This document shows, piece after piece, positions 16,492 to 24,272 of a stretch of DNA of 64,000 bases. Both the position numbers and the translations under genes were made by a program. The DNA is from UBA5195 sp034432755 (GTDB taxonomy: Bacteria > Chloroflexota > Anaerolineae > Anaerolineales > Villigracilaceae): the NCBI GenBank assembly GCA_034432755.1, contig DAOUBQ010000056.1, positions 9,963 to 73,962 of the forward strand, in the 5' to 3' direction. The notes beneath the pieces were generated by a model that saw only the letters and a program-made list of their open reading frames with translations, was not told the origin of the DNA and ran no database searches. The first letter of the stretch is position 1; every line of letters begins with the position of its first letter.

Positions 16492-17912
16492 ACAAATTTC
16501 AACCGAATCGCCGCAATCGCCACCATGCGAAACAGCAACATTCCGTGCCGCCAGCGGTCAATGTTCGTTTCGCCGTAGGTACGTTCCTGATAGCGGATGG
16601 GCAGGTCAATGATTTTTAGGTTTTGTTTGGCCGCGCCAAAAATCAAGTCGTAATCGCCAAACGGGTCGAACTCGCCAAAGTAGGCGCGGTTGGCGGCGAT
16701 ACGCTCGTAATCTTTTTTATAAAGCACTTTCGTGCCGCACAGCGTATCCTTGATGGACTGTCCCAGCAGCCACGAGAAGGCCATGCTGAAAAACTTGTTG
16801 CCCAGCAGGTTCAAGAAGCGCATGGCCTGTTCCTGCATGGGGTACACCAGCCGCACGCCGTTGATAAATTCGCCCTTGCCCGAAACCAGGGCCTCGTAAA
16901 AGCGCGGCAGGTCCTCCGGGCGCACGGTCAGGTCGGCGTCCAGAATCATCAGCACTTCGCCCGAAGCCCGCTCGAAGCCCAGGCGCACCGCGTCGGCCTT
17001 GCCTTTGCCGGTTTGTTTGAACAACTTCGCGTCCCATTCGGGGTGGGCGGCGATGGCTTTTTCGATGGCGGCGTAGGTATCGTCTTTGGAATGCCCCTCG
17101 ACGAAAATCAATTCGGTGTGGCTGCCCATTTGGGGGATTCTCTGGAAGGCGGATTCGATGTTCCCTGACTCATTCCGCGCCGGAATGATAATACTGACTG
17201 TGGGCCGCGCCCCTGTTTCGAGGGGCGTTAACCTGGCTACATGGATGTTCGTCCACGCCAAAGGGCTGAACGGCCAGACCTTGACCAGTCCCTGATTACA
17301 CAGTTCGCGCACAAACGGAATCGGCAACGGCAGGAGAATTTCGCGCAGGCGGTGAATGACCTCGAACCCGGCCAGGCGCAGCAGGTTTTCGGTATCTTCG
17401 GGGGTCAGCCAGTTTTGGGGCAGCAGGCGGGTTGCCAGCCCCAAATGCCCGGCCAGCGAAAGAAGCGGCTGGTGCAGGCGGCTGTAGGTGTTGAGGATGA
17501 TGCGGGTATCGGGGCGGCAGAGCGGGCGAATCCCCTCCAAGATGGCCTGCACATCGTAGACATCGTTGACCAGGTCGGAGAGGATAACGACATCAAAGGT
17601 TTCGTTCAGGCTGAGGGCGTGCGCATCCGCCTCAATAAATGTCAATTGTGGATGGCGCTGGCGGGCGGCTTTGAGCATCTCCGCCGAAAAGTCAATGCCC
17701 ACGCCCCGGGCGGGGGAGAGGGCCGCCAGCAGGTCGCCGCGCCCGCAGCCGAGTTCCAGCACAGATAATCCTGGCGAAACGAGGTGACGGTAGATTTGCC
17801 GCAGGCGACGATGATACTCGCGGTTGAAAAAGGTTTCAGCGGGGCGGGCACGGGCAATTTCGTCCCAATGGGAAATGCGATTTTGCGCATATTTGCTATA
17901 AGTTAAAGGCAT
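16488..17912 (-). CDS. Fusion of SAM methyltransferase and GT2 glycosyltransferase
   Basis: The 474-residue protein has two parts. Residues 1-230 are a class I methyltransferase with SAM motif VLELGCGRGDLL (51-62), acidic loop GIDFSAEML and FDVVILSDLVNDV. Residues 236-474 are a GT-A family 2 transferase of the dolichol-phosphate-mannose type, with SIIIPARNESGNI (240-252), the metal site Asp325-Ala-Asp327 and a C-terminal hydrophobic end that may bind the membrane. Such enzymes build or decorate lipid-linked sugars; the fusion suggests methylation and glycosylation of one product. It overlaps wecB by 4 bp and the MFS gene by 17 bp. Confidence 0.85.
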   Translation of the reverse strand: MPLTYSKYAQNRISHWDEIARARPAETFFNREYHRRLRQIYRHLVSPGLSVLELGCGRGDLLAALSPARGVGIDFSAEMLKAARQRHPQLTFIEADAHALSLNETFDVVILSDLVNDVYDVQAILEGIRPLCRPDTRIILNTYSRLHQPLLSLAGHLGLATRLLPQNWLTPEDTENLLRLAGFEVIHRLREILLPLPIPFVRELCNQGLVKVWPFSPLAWTNIHVARLTPLETGARPTVSIIIPARNESGNIESAFQRIPQMGSHTELIFVEGHSKDDTYAAIEKAIAAHPEWDAKLFKQTGKGKADAVRLGFERASGEVLMILDADLTVRPEDLPRFYEALVSGKGEFINGVRLVYPMQEQAMRFLNLLGNKFFSMAFSWLLGQSIKDTLCGTKVLYKKDYERIAANRAYFGEFDPFGDYDLIFGAAKQNLKIIDLPIRYQERTYGETNIDRWRHGMLLFRMVAIAAIRLKFV

Positions 17913-19056
17913 TTTTCTTCCTCGAACGTTGCAGTAAAACCATTGCAGAAAGCGCCGTCAACAGCGCGAAAACCAGGTTGAGCCACAAGCCCCGGTCAAT
18001 GCCGAAATAGTCACTGGCAAAGCCAACCAGCCAGGGGCCGAGCATGCCACCCAGCCCGGCGAAGGTGAATAACAGACCGAGGATAGTGCTGGTGTTCTTG
18101 CTCAGCCCATCGCTTGCAGCGGCGGTGATGGCCGGGAAGACGATGGACAGGAAAAACCCACTGACGGTCAATGCGAAGGCCGGGCCAGAGAGGCCGAGCG
18201 CAATGCAGGCGCTAGCCCCAAGCATGGCTGCCAGGATAGATTTGAGATAGCCGAGCCGTTCGATGACAAAGCTGCCCACGAAACGCCCGGCCATCATTAG
18301 CCCGAAATAGAGCGAGAGCGCCCCGGTGCTGGTTTTTACGTCCTGGGCGCGAATCTTTTGCAGGTATTCAACCAGCCACGAGGCGAGGCCGATTTCGGCG
18401 GCGACATAAGCCACGATGGCCACATACAGCCAGACCATGCGCGGAGTGAAGGCTATCCGCCCAATGTTGCGGAAGCCAATTTTATCGCTCTTTGCAGTTT
18501 GGACGGATGGATACCGGCTGAAAGCCACAACCGCCAGCAGGATGCCAATCGGTAGCAAGTCCCAGCGGTACACCGTTCGCCAGGAGTTGTCTGCATCCAG
18601 TAAAAGACCCGCGAAAAATGGCGCAGCCATTGACCCCATGCCATGCATGACCGACATCAGGCTGAGATAGCGGCCTTTGTCGTTGGGGTGCAACTCGACG
18701 ATGATGGCGTTGCAGCCCAGTTCGAGCGCGCCCAGGCCGTAGCCCAGCACGAACATGGACAGGCCAAGCAGGGGCGGGGTCGAAAAGCTGCTGAATCCGC
18801 CCACGCCAAGCGCCAGGCTAACCCCGGCCATCAGAAGCACTGTTCGCTTGCCGAGCGCGTCGGCAACCAGGCCGGTGGTGAGGGTGGCGGCCATGAAGCC
18901 GATATACAGGCCTAACAGGATGGAGCCGCCAACGGTGTAATCAATGCGCAAATCCTGAAGCAGGTCGGGAAGGACGGCACCTTTCAGGTTATCGGAAAAG
19001 CCGAAGACGAAAAAGGCAAAAAAAGCGGTGGTGGTCCACAGGAGCGTTTTATTCAT
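17896..19056 (-). CDS. MFS transporter, FucP/sugar-type
   Basis: A 386-residue permease with about 12 membrane helices. The first (FFAFFVFGFSDNLKGAVLPDL) and the loop 2-3 motif VADALGKRTVLL (a form of the MFS GxxxDRxGRR motif) are clear. The GxxxELG stretch (GLGALELGCNAIIVELHPNDKGRYLSLM) resembles the fucose permease/bypass-of-stop-codon group, whose members move sugars or peptides. Start and stop overlap both neighbours (4 bp with the esterase gene, 17 bp with the fusion gene), so it belongs to a coupled operon. The substrate is not deducible. Confidence 0.85.
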   Translation of the reverse strand: MNKTLLWTTTAFFAFFVFGFSDNLKGAVLPDLLQDLRIDYTVGGSILLGLYIGFMAATLTTGLVADALGKRTVLLMAGVSLALGVGGFSSFSTPPLLGLSMFVLGYGLGALELGCNAIIVELHPNDKGRYLSLMSVMHGMGSMAAPFFAGLLLDADNSWRTVYRWDLLPIGILLAVVAFSRYPSVQTAKSDKIGFRNIGRIAFTPRMVWLYVAIVAYVAAEIGLASWLVEYLQKIRAQDVKTSTGALSLYFGLMMAGRFVGSFVIERLGYLKSILAAMLGASACIALGLSGPAFALTVSGFFLSIVFPAITAAASDGLSKNTSTILGLLFTFAGLGGMLGPWLVGFASDYFGIDRGLWLNLVFALLTALSAMVLLQRSRKKNAFNL

Positions 19057-20024
19057 TGAATGAAGCGCTCGTTGACGAACTTGATTTTTTCGAGATGCTG
19101 AACGCTTTGCCCGCCTTCGTGGTTGTTGAAGCGCCAGATGCGGATGTCTTTTTTGCTGGCGTAGTGATTGTAGGCTGCAAAAACGGTGGAGGGCGGGCAG
19201 ATGGTGTCCATGAGGCCCACCGAGAACAGGGCCTCGGCGTTGGCGCGGGCGGCGAAGTTCATTCCATCGAAGTAAGCCAAAGTCTCGAAGACGGTCTCAA
19301 TTTTGTCGCGGTGGATTTTGCAGAAGCGGGCAATTTCGTTGTAGGGGTCGCTATCTACCAATTCGGTGGCGCGGCGATAGTGGCAGAGGAACGGCACATC
19401 GGGCATGGCAATAGACACATCGGGGACGAGGCCGGCGGCGGCCAGGGTGATGCCGCCGCCCTGCGAGCCGCCGGTGACGGCCACGCGGGAGGCATCAACC
19501 AGCGGGTGCGAGCGGGCAGCCTCGATGGCGCGCACGGCGTCGGTGAAGACGCGGCGGTAGTAGTAGGTTTCTGGCTTAAGAATGCCGCGCGTCATGAAGC
19601 CGGGGATGTGCGGGTTGCCGCCCTCCAGTTCGGGGTCGGGGGTATCGCCGCGGCTCCAGGAGGAGCCTTGTCCGCGGGTGTCCATGACGAAGTGAGCGTA
19701 GCCGGCAGCAGCCCAGCCTAGCCAGTCGTTGGGTAATCCACGCCCGCCGCCGTAGCCGATATATTCGACGATGACCGGGAGCGGGGTCTGGGTATTGCGC
19801 GGCAGGAGAAACCAGCCTTTAATGGGCTGGCCGCCGAAGCCGTTGAAGGTCACATCGAAGGCATCTATCAGTTTCAGGCCGCTTTCCACCGGCTCGAAGC
19901 GGGCCGCAAGGGGGTGTTGGCGCGCTTCGGAGAGCGTTTTTTGCCAAAAGGCATCGAAATCGGCGGGTTCGGGGCGTTCGGGTCGGTAGGTTTTGAGTTG
20001 GTCGAGGGGCAGGTCGAAGAGCAT
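19053..20024 (-). CDS. Acetylxylan esterase / cephalosporin-C deacetylase (CE7)
   Basis: A cytosolic 323-residue alpha/beta hydrolase that removes acetyl groups from xylo-oligosaccharides and related substrates. The family features are the N-terminal DFDAFWQKTL, the oxyanion-region RGQGSSW (about 117-123), the nucleophile elbow GGSQGGG with its Ser, an acid at GLMDTICPPST and the catalytic His in NNHEGG. No signal peptide is present, which fits an enzyme acting on imported sugars. It is the first gene of the MFS, fusion and wecB run. A stretch of about 460 bp upstream, holding the candidate RNA, separates it from nrdJ. Confidence 0.92.
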   Translation of the reverse strand: MLFDLPLDQLKTYRPERPEPADFDAFWQKTLSEARQHPLAARFEPVESGLKLIDAFDVTFNGFGGQPIKGWFLLPRNTQTPLPVIVEYIGYGGGRGLPNDWLGWAAAGYAHFVMDTRGQGSSWSRGDTPDPELEGGNPHIPGFMTRGILKPETYYYRRVFTDAVRAIEAARSHPLVDASRVAVTGGSQGGGITLAAAGLVPDVSIAMPDVPFLCHYRRATELVDSDPYNEIARFCKIHRDKIETVFETLAYFDGMNFAARANAEALFSVGLMDTICPPSTVFAAYNHYASKKDIRIWRFNNHEGGQSVQHLEKIKFVNERFIQ

Positions 20025-20270
20025 GGGGTTCTCCTGGGGTAGGGTTGTTTCATCAAAAAAGCGCGCTTTGTTGGTTGAAATTTTTTAATCATACCACTGG
20101 TTTTTGTACACATCCCAGCCTGGTTGCTGCGCTCCCATGTCATTTTCATTCTCTTGGCGGTCACTTTCTCTCAACAGGATAGACAAGATAACCAGGAGGC
20201 TTGCACCTTGCTTTCCTCGCGGCTGATCCTGCAAATCCTGCCCATTCTGTTTCCATCTTTTACGAAATTA

Positions 20271-20456
20271 ACGGGAGAAAGTCCGACCCCGCAAGATGCC
20301 AGATTGTTTCGTGCGAAGTGCGCGAGAATCCCTCGCGGTGGGGGGTCAAGCCGCGTAGAAAGTCTTCAAGCCTGAGACGTCGGACTGGGTGACGCTGCTG
20401 ACCTGCGAAGGCGACCCAAAACGTCCCGAAGACTGAATGTCTTCGGGACGTTTTTT
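20271..20456 (+). ncRNA. Candidate structured RNA with own terminator
   Basis: The plus-strand gap between two minus-strand genes holds stacked pairings. AGTCCGAC (20280-20287) can pair with GTCGGACT (20379-20386). GACCCC (20285-20290) can alternatively pair with GGGGTC (20342-20347). CGCGAG (20321-20326) pairs with CTCGCG (20332-20337), and GTCT with AGAC (20362-20378). GGGT and ACCC (20387-20417) close the next arm, and a strong intrinsic terminator ends the segment. No protein-like frame was found. The family is not recognised: the GAGAAAGTCC stretch recalls a box of RNase P RNA, but the other conserved parts are missing. The 5' end is a guess. Confidence 0.45.
20419..20456 (+). terminator. 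Strong intrinsic terminator, plus strand
   Basis: A 15-bp perfect stem (20419-20433 with 20439-20453, core ACGTCCCGAAGAC) with a 5-nt loop runs into TTTTTT. On the minus strand a shorter T-run follows the same stem, so it may also end the nrdR-nrdJ transcript, whose stop lies 28 bp away. Confidence 0.85.
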
Positions 20457-20483
20457 AGGCCATTTGTGCTTTGTGGCATTCAA

Positions 20484-23078
20484 TCAGCATTCGCTATACC
20501 CACAGGCATAGCACTTGCGGCAACCCTCTTCGTTCACGACGGCGGCTTCGCCGCATTCGGGGCAAAGGTCGCCAATTTTCATCATCGGCTGGCTGGCAGG
20601 CGCTTCGTGATGTCCATTCCCGCCCGTGCTGGCTGGGGTTTTGCCGGTTGGGGGCATGACCAGTTCATGGGCGGGCGGTTCGCCTTTGCGGTTGCGCAGG
20701 TACTCATCCAGCACCTGCCCCACGCCATCGGGCAGGGAGCGCACGCGGTGCGGGCCGAAGCCGAGCGAACGCCCGCCGCCGATGCCGCTTAACTGCGTCA
20801 CCACCTCGCGCAGGCGGTCCACTGGGGCAATGGGCGAGGCCAAGCGCAAGATGTACGAAATCAGGCGTCCGATGGCCTCCGAAACGGCCGCCGTATCGGA
20901 CCCGGCCTTGGATGTATTGATGAAGACCTCGAAGGGCTGCGTCCCGCCGTTTTCGTTGACGGTGACAAAGGCTTTGCCAAGCGGCGTTTCCACTGTGAAG
21001 GTGTAGCCGTTCAGGGCGCGCGGGCGCGGTTTTTTGGTTTCGTGCCAGATGACTTTTTGTTCGGCAGGCACGGGAAGTTGCTTCTGTTCAACAGGCGCTT
21101 CCTTCTTGCCAGCGGTGGCGTGCGTCTCCAGCACCACCTTGTCGCGCGAGCCGGTTACGTAGACGGTGATGCCCTTGGCACCCAGTTCCCAGGCCAGCAT
21201 GTAGGCGGTCGCCACGTCGGCCTCGCTGGCGCCTTCGGGGAAATTGATGGTTTTGCTGATTGAGTTATCTACAAAGGCTTGCAGAGCTGCTGCCATGCGG
21301 ACGTGTTCCTCGGCGGTCACGTCCCCAGCGGTGACGAAGACCTCGCGGATGTTTTCCGGCACGGCGGCCACGTCCTGGCAGGTGCCGTGCTTCATCACTT
21401 CCTCGAAAATCTCCTGGCGCGATTGCGAGTCGATACCGGCATGTTCGAGGGCCTTCTCGAAGGAGGGTGAGCCGTAGGTCAGTTTCAGGTCTTTGCCGTT
21501 GTCGTTGACATGCCGGATGTAGGCCAGCGCAAAGACTGGCTCGCACCCGTAGCCTTCGCAACCAGCCACGGTCGCTATCGTCCCGGTTGGGGCAACGGTG
21601 GTTTGGGCTGCATTGCGGATGCCGTGCTGTTTAATTCCGCTGACGATGGTTTTCCAATCCACTTTTGGGCGGCCCCAATTGCCCTGGTACGGCGACAAAG
21701 GCCGAGGCGGAGCCCAGCGCAGGTTCTTGGGGTCGTAAATTGAGCCTTCGATGGCGGGGAAGGCGCCGCGTTCTTTTGCCATTTCAATCGAGGTCTGCAT
21801 GGCATGGTAGCGCACGAATTCCATGACCTGAGCGGCGAATTCCTGGCCTTCAGATGAGCCGTAGCGTACCCCAACATGATACATCAGGTCGGCCAGGCCC
21901 ATGATGCCCAGACCAATGCGGCGGGCGCGATGGGCGGCTTCCTTCAGTTGCGGCACCGCCGGGACGTAGGCGTTGGCCTCCACCACATCATCCAGAAAAC
22001 GGGTAGAAAGCACGATGCTCTGGCGCAGGGTTTCCCAGTCTACCGTTCCCTCCGGGCCGAGGTGCTGGGCCAGGTTGACCGAGCCGAGGCAGCAGTTTTC
22101 ATACGGCCCTAACCATTGCTCTCCGCAGGGGTTTGTACTTTCGAGCGGGTACAGGTGCGGCACCGGGTTTTGGCGGTTGGCGGCATCGAGGAACAGGACG
22201 CCCGGCTCGCCGTTGTGGTGGGCCTGTTTGACAATTTTGTCGAACAACGCGCGGGCGCGGACGGTTTTATACTTGCGAATCGGGATGCCCTGTTGGCGGG
22301 CTTGCTCCAACGTGCCTCGAAAATTGCGGTATTCGGGCGCGGAGATGTCGGGGAAGACCAAATCCCAATCGGCGTCGTCCCTGACGGCCTGCATGAAGGC
22401 GTCGGTGATACCGACCGAGATGTTGAAGTTGGTAATGGCGTTTTCGTCGGTTTTGCAGGTGATGAATTCTTCCACATCCGGGTGGTCCACGCGCAATACG
22501 CCCATATTGGCGCCACGCCTTGTTCCTCCCTGCGCAATCTCTCCGAAGGCGTGGTCATAGACCCGCAGGAAACCGACCGGGCCGGTGGCCTGCCCGGCAG
22601 ACGATTTGACCAGGCCGCCTTTGGGGCGCAGGCGCGAGAAGGAGAACCCGTTGCCGCCGCCGGTTTGCTGAATCAGCGCGGCATCGCGCAGCGATTGGAA
22701 GATGCCGGCCGGGTCGCGCCCCATGTCGTCGGAAATCGGCAGTACGAAGCAGGCGGCCAGTTGCCCAAGCGGCGTTCCAGCGCCGGTAAACGTGGGAGAG
22801 TTGGGGAAGAATTTCTTGCTGGTGAGTAAAATGTAAAATTCACGGGCACGCTGTTCTGCGTCGCCGCCCCAGGCTGTCTCCACTTTGGCGACATGCCAGG
22901 CAACGCGCCAGAACATCTCTTCTACCGTTTCAACCGGCTGACCGTCGTCGCCGCGCCGGACGTAGCGGCGAATGAGAACCTGGCGGGCGTTCTCGGTCAG
23001 TTCGACTTTCGGCAAGTCCGCCGGGAGAGGTGGGGTGGGCAAAATACCCGTCTTGGATGATACGGAATTGGCTACCAT
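20484..23078 (-). CDS. nrdJ: Adenosylcobalamin-dependent (class II) ribonucleotide reductase
   Basis: Makes deoxyribonucleotides without oxygen dependence, using a B12-derived thiyl radical. From the ATG at 23078, preceded by AGGAG, the product is 864 residues. Visible are the N-terminal region FWRVAWHVAKVE, PNSPTFTGAGTPLGQLAACF (contains the redox Cys), QTGGGNGFSFSRLRP, the finger-loop block STNPCGEQWLGPYENCCLGSVNL with active Cys and Glu, PTGTIATVAGCEGYGCEP, and a C-terminal zinc-ribbon-like tail CPECGEAA ... CRKCYACGYSEC bearing the redox cysteines. It follows nrdR by 55 bp. I see no B12 riboswitch upstream of the operon. Confidence 0.95.
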   Translation of the reverse strand: MVANSVSSKTGILPTPPLPADLPKVELTENARQVLIRRYVRRGDDGQPVETVEEMFWRVAWHVAKVETAWGGDAEQRAREFYILLTSKKFFPNSPTFTGAGTPLGQLAACFVLPISDDMGRDPAGIFQSLRDAALIQQTGGGNGFSFSRLRPKGGLVKSSAGQATGPVGFLRVYDHAFGEIAQGGTRRGANMGVLRVDHPDVEEFITCKTDENAITNFNISVGITDAFMQAVRDDADWDLVFPDISAPEYRNFRGTLEQARQQGIPIRKYKTVRARALFDKIVKQAHHNGEPGVLFLDAANRQNPVPHLYPLESTNPCGEQWLGPYENCCLGSVNLAQHLGPEGTVDWETLRQSIVLSTRFLDDVVEANAYVPAVPQLKEAAHRARRIGLGIMGLADLMYHVGVRYGSSEGQEFAAQVMEFVRYHAMQTSIEMAKERGAFPAIEGSIYDPKNLRWAPPRPLSPYQGNWGRPKVDWKTIVSGIKQHGIRNAAQTTVAPTGTIATVAGCEGYGCEPVFALAYIRHVNDNGKDLKLTYGSPSFEKALEHAGIDSQSRQEIFEEVMKHGTCQDVAAVPENIREVFVTAGDVTAEEHVRMAAALQAFVDNSISKTINFPEGASEADVATAYMLAWELGAKGITVYVTGSRDKVVLETHATAGKKEAPVEQKQLPVPAEQKVIWHETKKPRPRALNGYTFTVETPLGKAFVTVNENGGTQPFEVFINTSKAGSDTAAVSEAIGRLISYILRLASPIAPVDRLREVVTQLSGIGGGRSLGFGPHRVRSLPDGVGQVLDEYLRNRKGEPPAHELVMPPTGKTPASTGGNGHHEAPASQPMMKIGDLCPECGEAAVVNEEGCRKCYACGYSEC

Positions 23079-23133
23079 AGGATGGCTCCTGTCTATAAAA
23101 TTTTGGAGGGAAAATGGCTTTGAAAAAAGGGGG

Positions 23134-23583
23134 CTAGCTTTCGAGCAGATGGTCAATTTCGGTACGCAGGGCGTGCAGGTCATCCAACCGCAGGTAGACG
23201 ATTGCGTAGCGGATGTAGGCGATATGGTCGAGATTTTTCAGCCCGTTGATGACCATATCGCCAATCACGCGCGAGGAGACTTCGGCTTTGCCCATCTTTT
23301 GCAGTTCTGATTCCACCTGTCCCACCAGGCGTTCAATATCTGCCGCGGAGACGGGCCGCTTGGCGCACGAAATACGGATTCCGCGTGAGAGTTTTTCACG
23401 GTCAAATTCTTCGCGGGTTCCATCTTGCTTGACAATGAGCGGTGTCGAGAGGATGGGGCGTTCGTAGGAGCTAAATCGCTGGCCGCACTTCTGGCATTCC
23501 CGCCGACGGCGGATACCGCCGTGACTATCGTGGGTGGTATCGACGACTCGAGACTCGTCGTTCTGGCAATACGGACAACGCAT
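23134..23583 (-). CDS. nrdR: Transcriptional repressor NrdR
   Basis: A 149-residue regulator that senses (d)ATP through an ATP-cone and represses ribonucleotide reductase genes. The zinc ribbon starts the protein (MRCPYCQND, then CQKCGQRF), and the ATP-cone follows (IVKQDGTREEFDREKLSRGIRISCAKRPVS). The ATG at 23583 with GGAG upstream gives the family start; the open frame reaches further up but is not conserved. It precedes nrdJ in one operon, so it probably controls itself and nrdJ. Confidence 0.95.
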   Translation of the reverse strand: MRCPYCQNDESRVVDTTHDSHGGIRRRRECQKCGQRFSSYERPILSTPLIVKQDGTREEFDREKLSRGIRISCAKRPVSAADIERLVGQVESELQKMGKAEVSSRVIGDMVINGLKNLDHIAYIRYAIVYLRLDDLHALRTEIDHLLES

Positions 23584-23669
23584 AGCTACTCCAATATTAG
23601 AACATTTGTTGCCGCCACATCTGGCGACTGGGGATGAAAAACCCCCTACCTGTTGGGGTGTTGCTTGCC

Positions 23670-23698
23670 ATTCTAGCATATTTAGAATATGAGTTCAA
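23670..23698 (-). promoter_or_regulatory. Sigma70-type promoter of nrdR-nrdJ with overlapping palindrome
   Basis: On the minus strand TTGAAC (23698-23693) and TAGAAT (23675-23670) are spaced by exactly 17 bp and lie about 90 bp before the nrdR start. An inverted repeat ATTCTA...TAGAAT (23670-23687) covers the -10 box and half the spacer, a good site for a repressor. It does not match the usual NrdR-box pattern well. Confidence 0.6.
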
Positions 23699-23699
23699 G

Positions 23700-24114
23700 A
23701 GGACTGAGGGGTGATTAATCTTAAAATATCCTGCTTGGATGATTGCAAAACCATTGCAGCATGGGAGTCAAAAATCTCCTGATTTTATCCAAAGTCGGGA
23801 GACTTCGGACTTTGCATGGGAACTGGCATATACCCGCCAGCTCGATGGCAACCCCCGCCGGGGACTGGTGAATTTTGCTCGACCTCGACCAAGACGCGCA
23901 AGCCGGAAGCGAGTGGGACTTGACCGTCGAACACCAAAAACAACATGCCAGGCCAGCAAAGGAATTGAGAAACCAACCCAACACACTGTTGGCACAGTCG
24001 TTTTTTATCAACCATTAACTTATGAACAATCAAAATTTAACAATCAAACCGATGAAAGCGCGAATATAATGCTTGCGTTTATTGATATGAAAACGCCTTG
24101 TGGCAAACCCTGGC
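23700..24114. other. Gene-poor stretch with short repeat fragments
   Basis: This gap has no convincing gene. A plus-strand open frame of 170 codons crosses it but also runs through a repeat and has no recognisable domain. Visible are AAAGTCGGGAGACTTCGGACTTT-like inverted words (23789-23813) and a block whose reverse complement, AAAATCAGGAGATTTTTGAC, is shared with one base changed at 47170-47190. Confidence 0.5.
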
Positions 24115-24208
24115 TGTGTGACTGCGAGGCGGCCAAAAAGGCCGCCGAAGCAGTCCCCTTGATGTGCGCGGAGGTTGCTTCGCGGCCTGTTGCGGCTCGC
24201 AATGACAT
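24115..24208. repeat. MITE-like repeat with CTCGCAATGACA end
   Basis: The left end TGTGACTGCGAGGCGGCC and right end GGCTCGCAATGACA are imperfect inverted repeats. Inner arms GCCGCCGAAGCAGTCCCC and GGAGGTTGCTTCGCGG pair in the same way. Elements with the ends TGTCATTGCGAG/CTCGCAATGACA are common dispersed repeats in bacterial genomes. It lies 64 bp upstream of the GAF protein gene. Confidence 0.6.
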
Positions 24209-24272
24209 CGGAAAGCGAGTTGACCTTGATGATTGCAGCAGAGCAATATGAAAATATCTTTGGAGAGCCTTA

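Noticed and set aside
20271..20456. RNase P RNA, tmRNA, SRP RNA or cobalamin riboswitch
   Set aside because: Only a short GAGAAAGTCC likeness to RNase P is seen. Other conserved parts of these RNAs are missing, and there is no plus-strand gene downstream for a riboswitch to control.
23079..23183. 35-codon N-terminal extension of nrdJ
   Set aside because: It overlaps the end of nrdR and the ATG at 23078 has a good AGGAG; the extension has no conserved residues.
23584..23669. Attenuator in the nrdR leader (ACCCC...GGGGT followed by TTTTT on the minus strand)
   Set aside because: The stem is only five base pairs with a long loop, and no competing antiterminator stem was clear.
23739..24251. 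Plus-strand open frame of 170 codons upstream of the GAF gene
   Set aside because: It runs through repeat sequences, has no recognisable domain and no ribosome-binding site.
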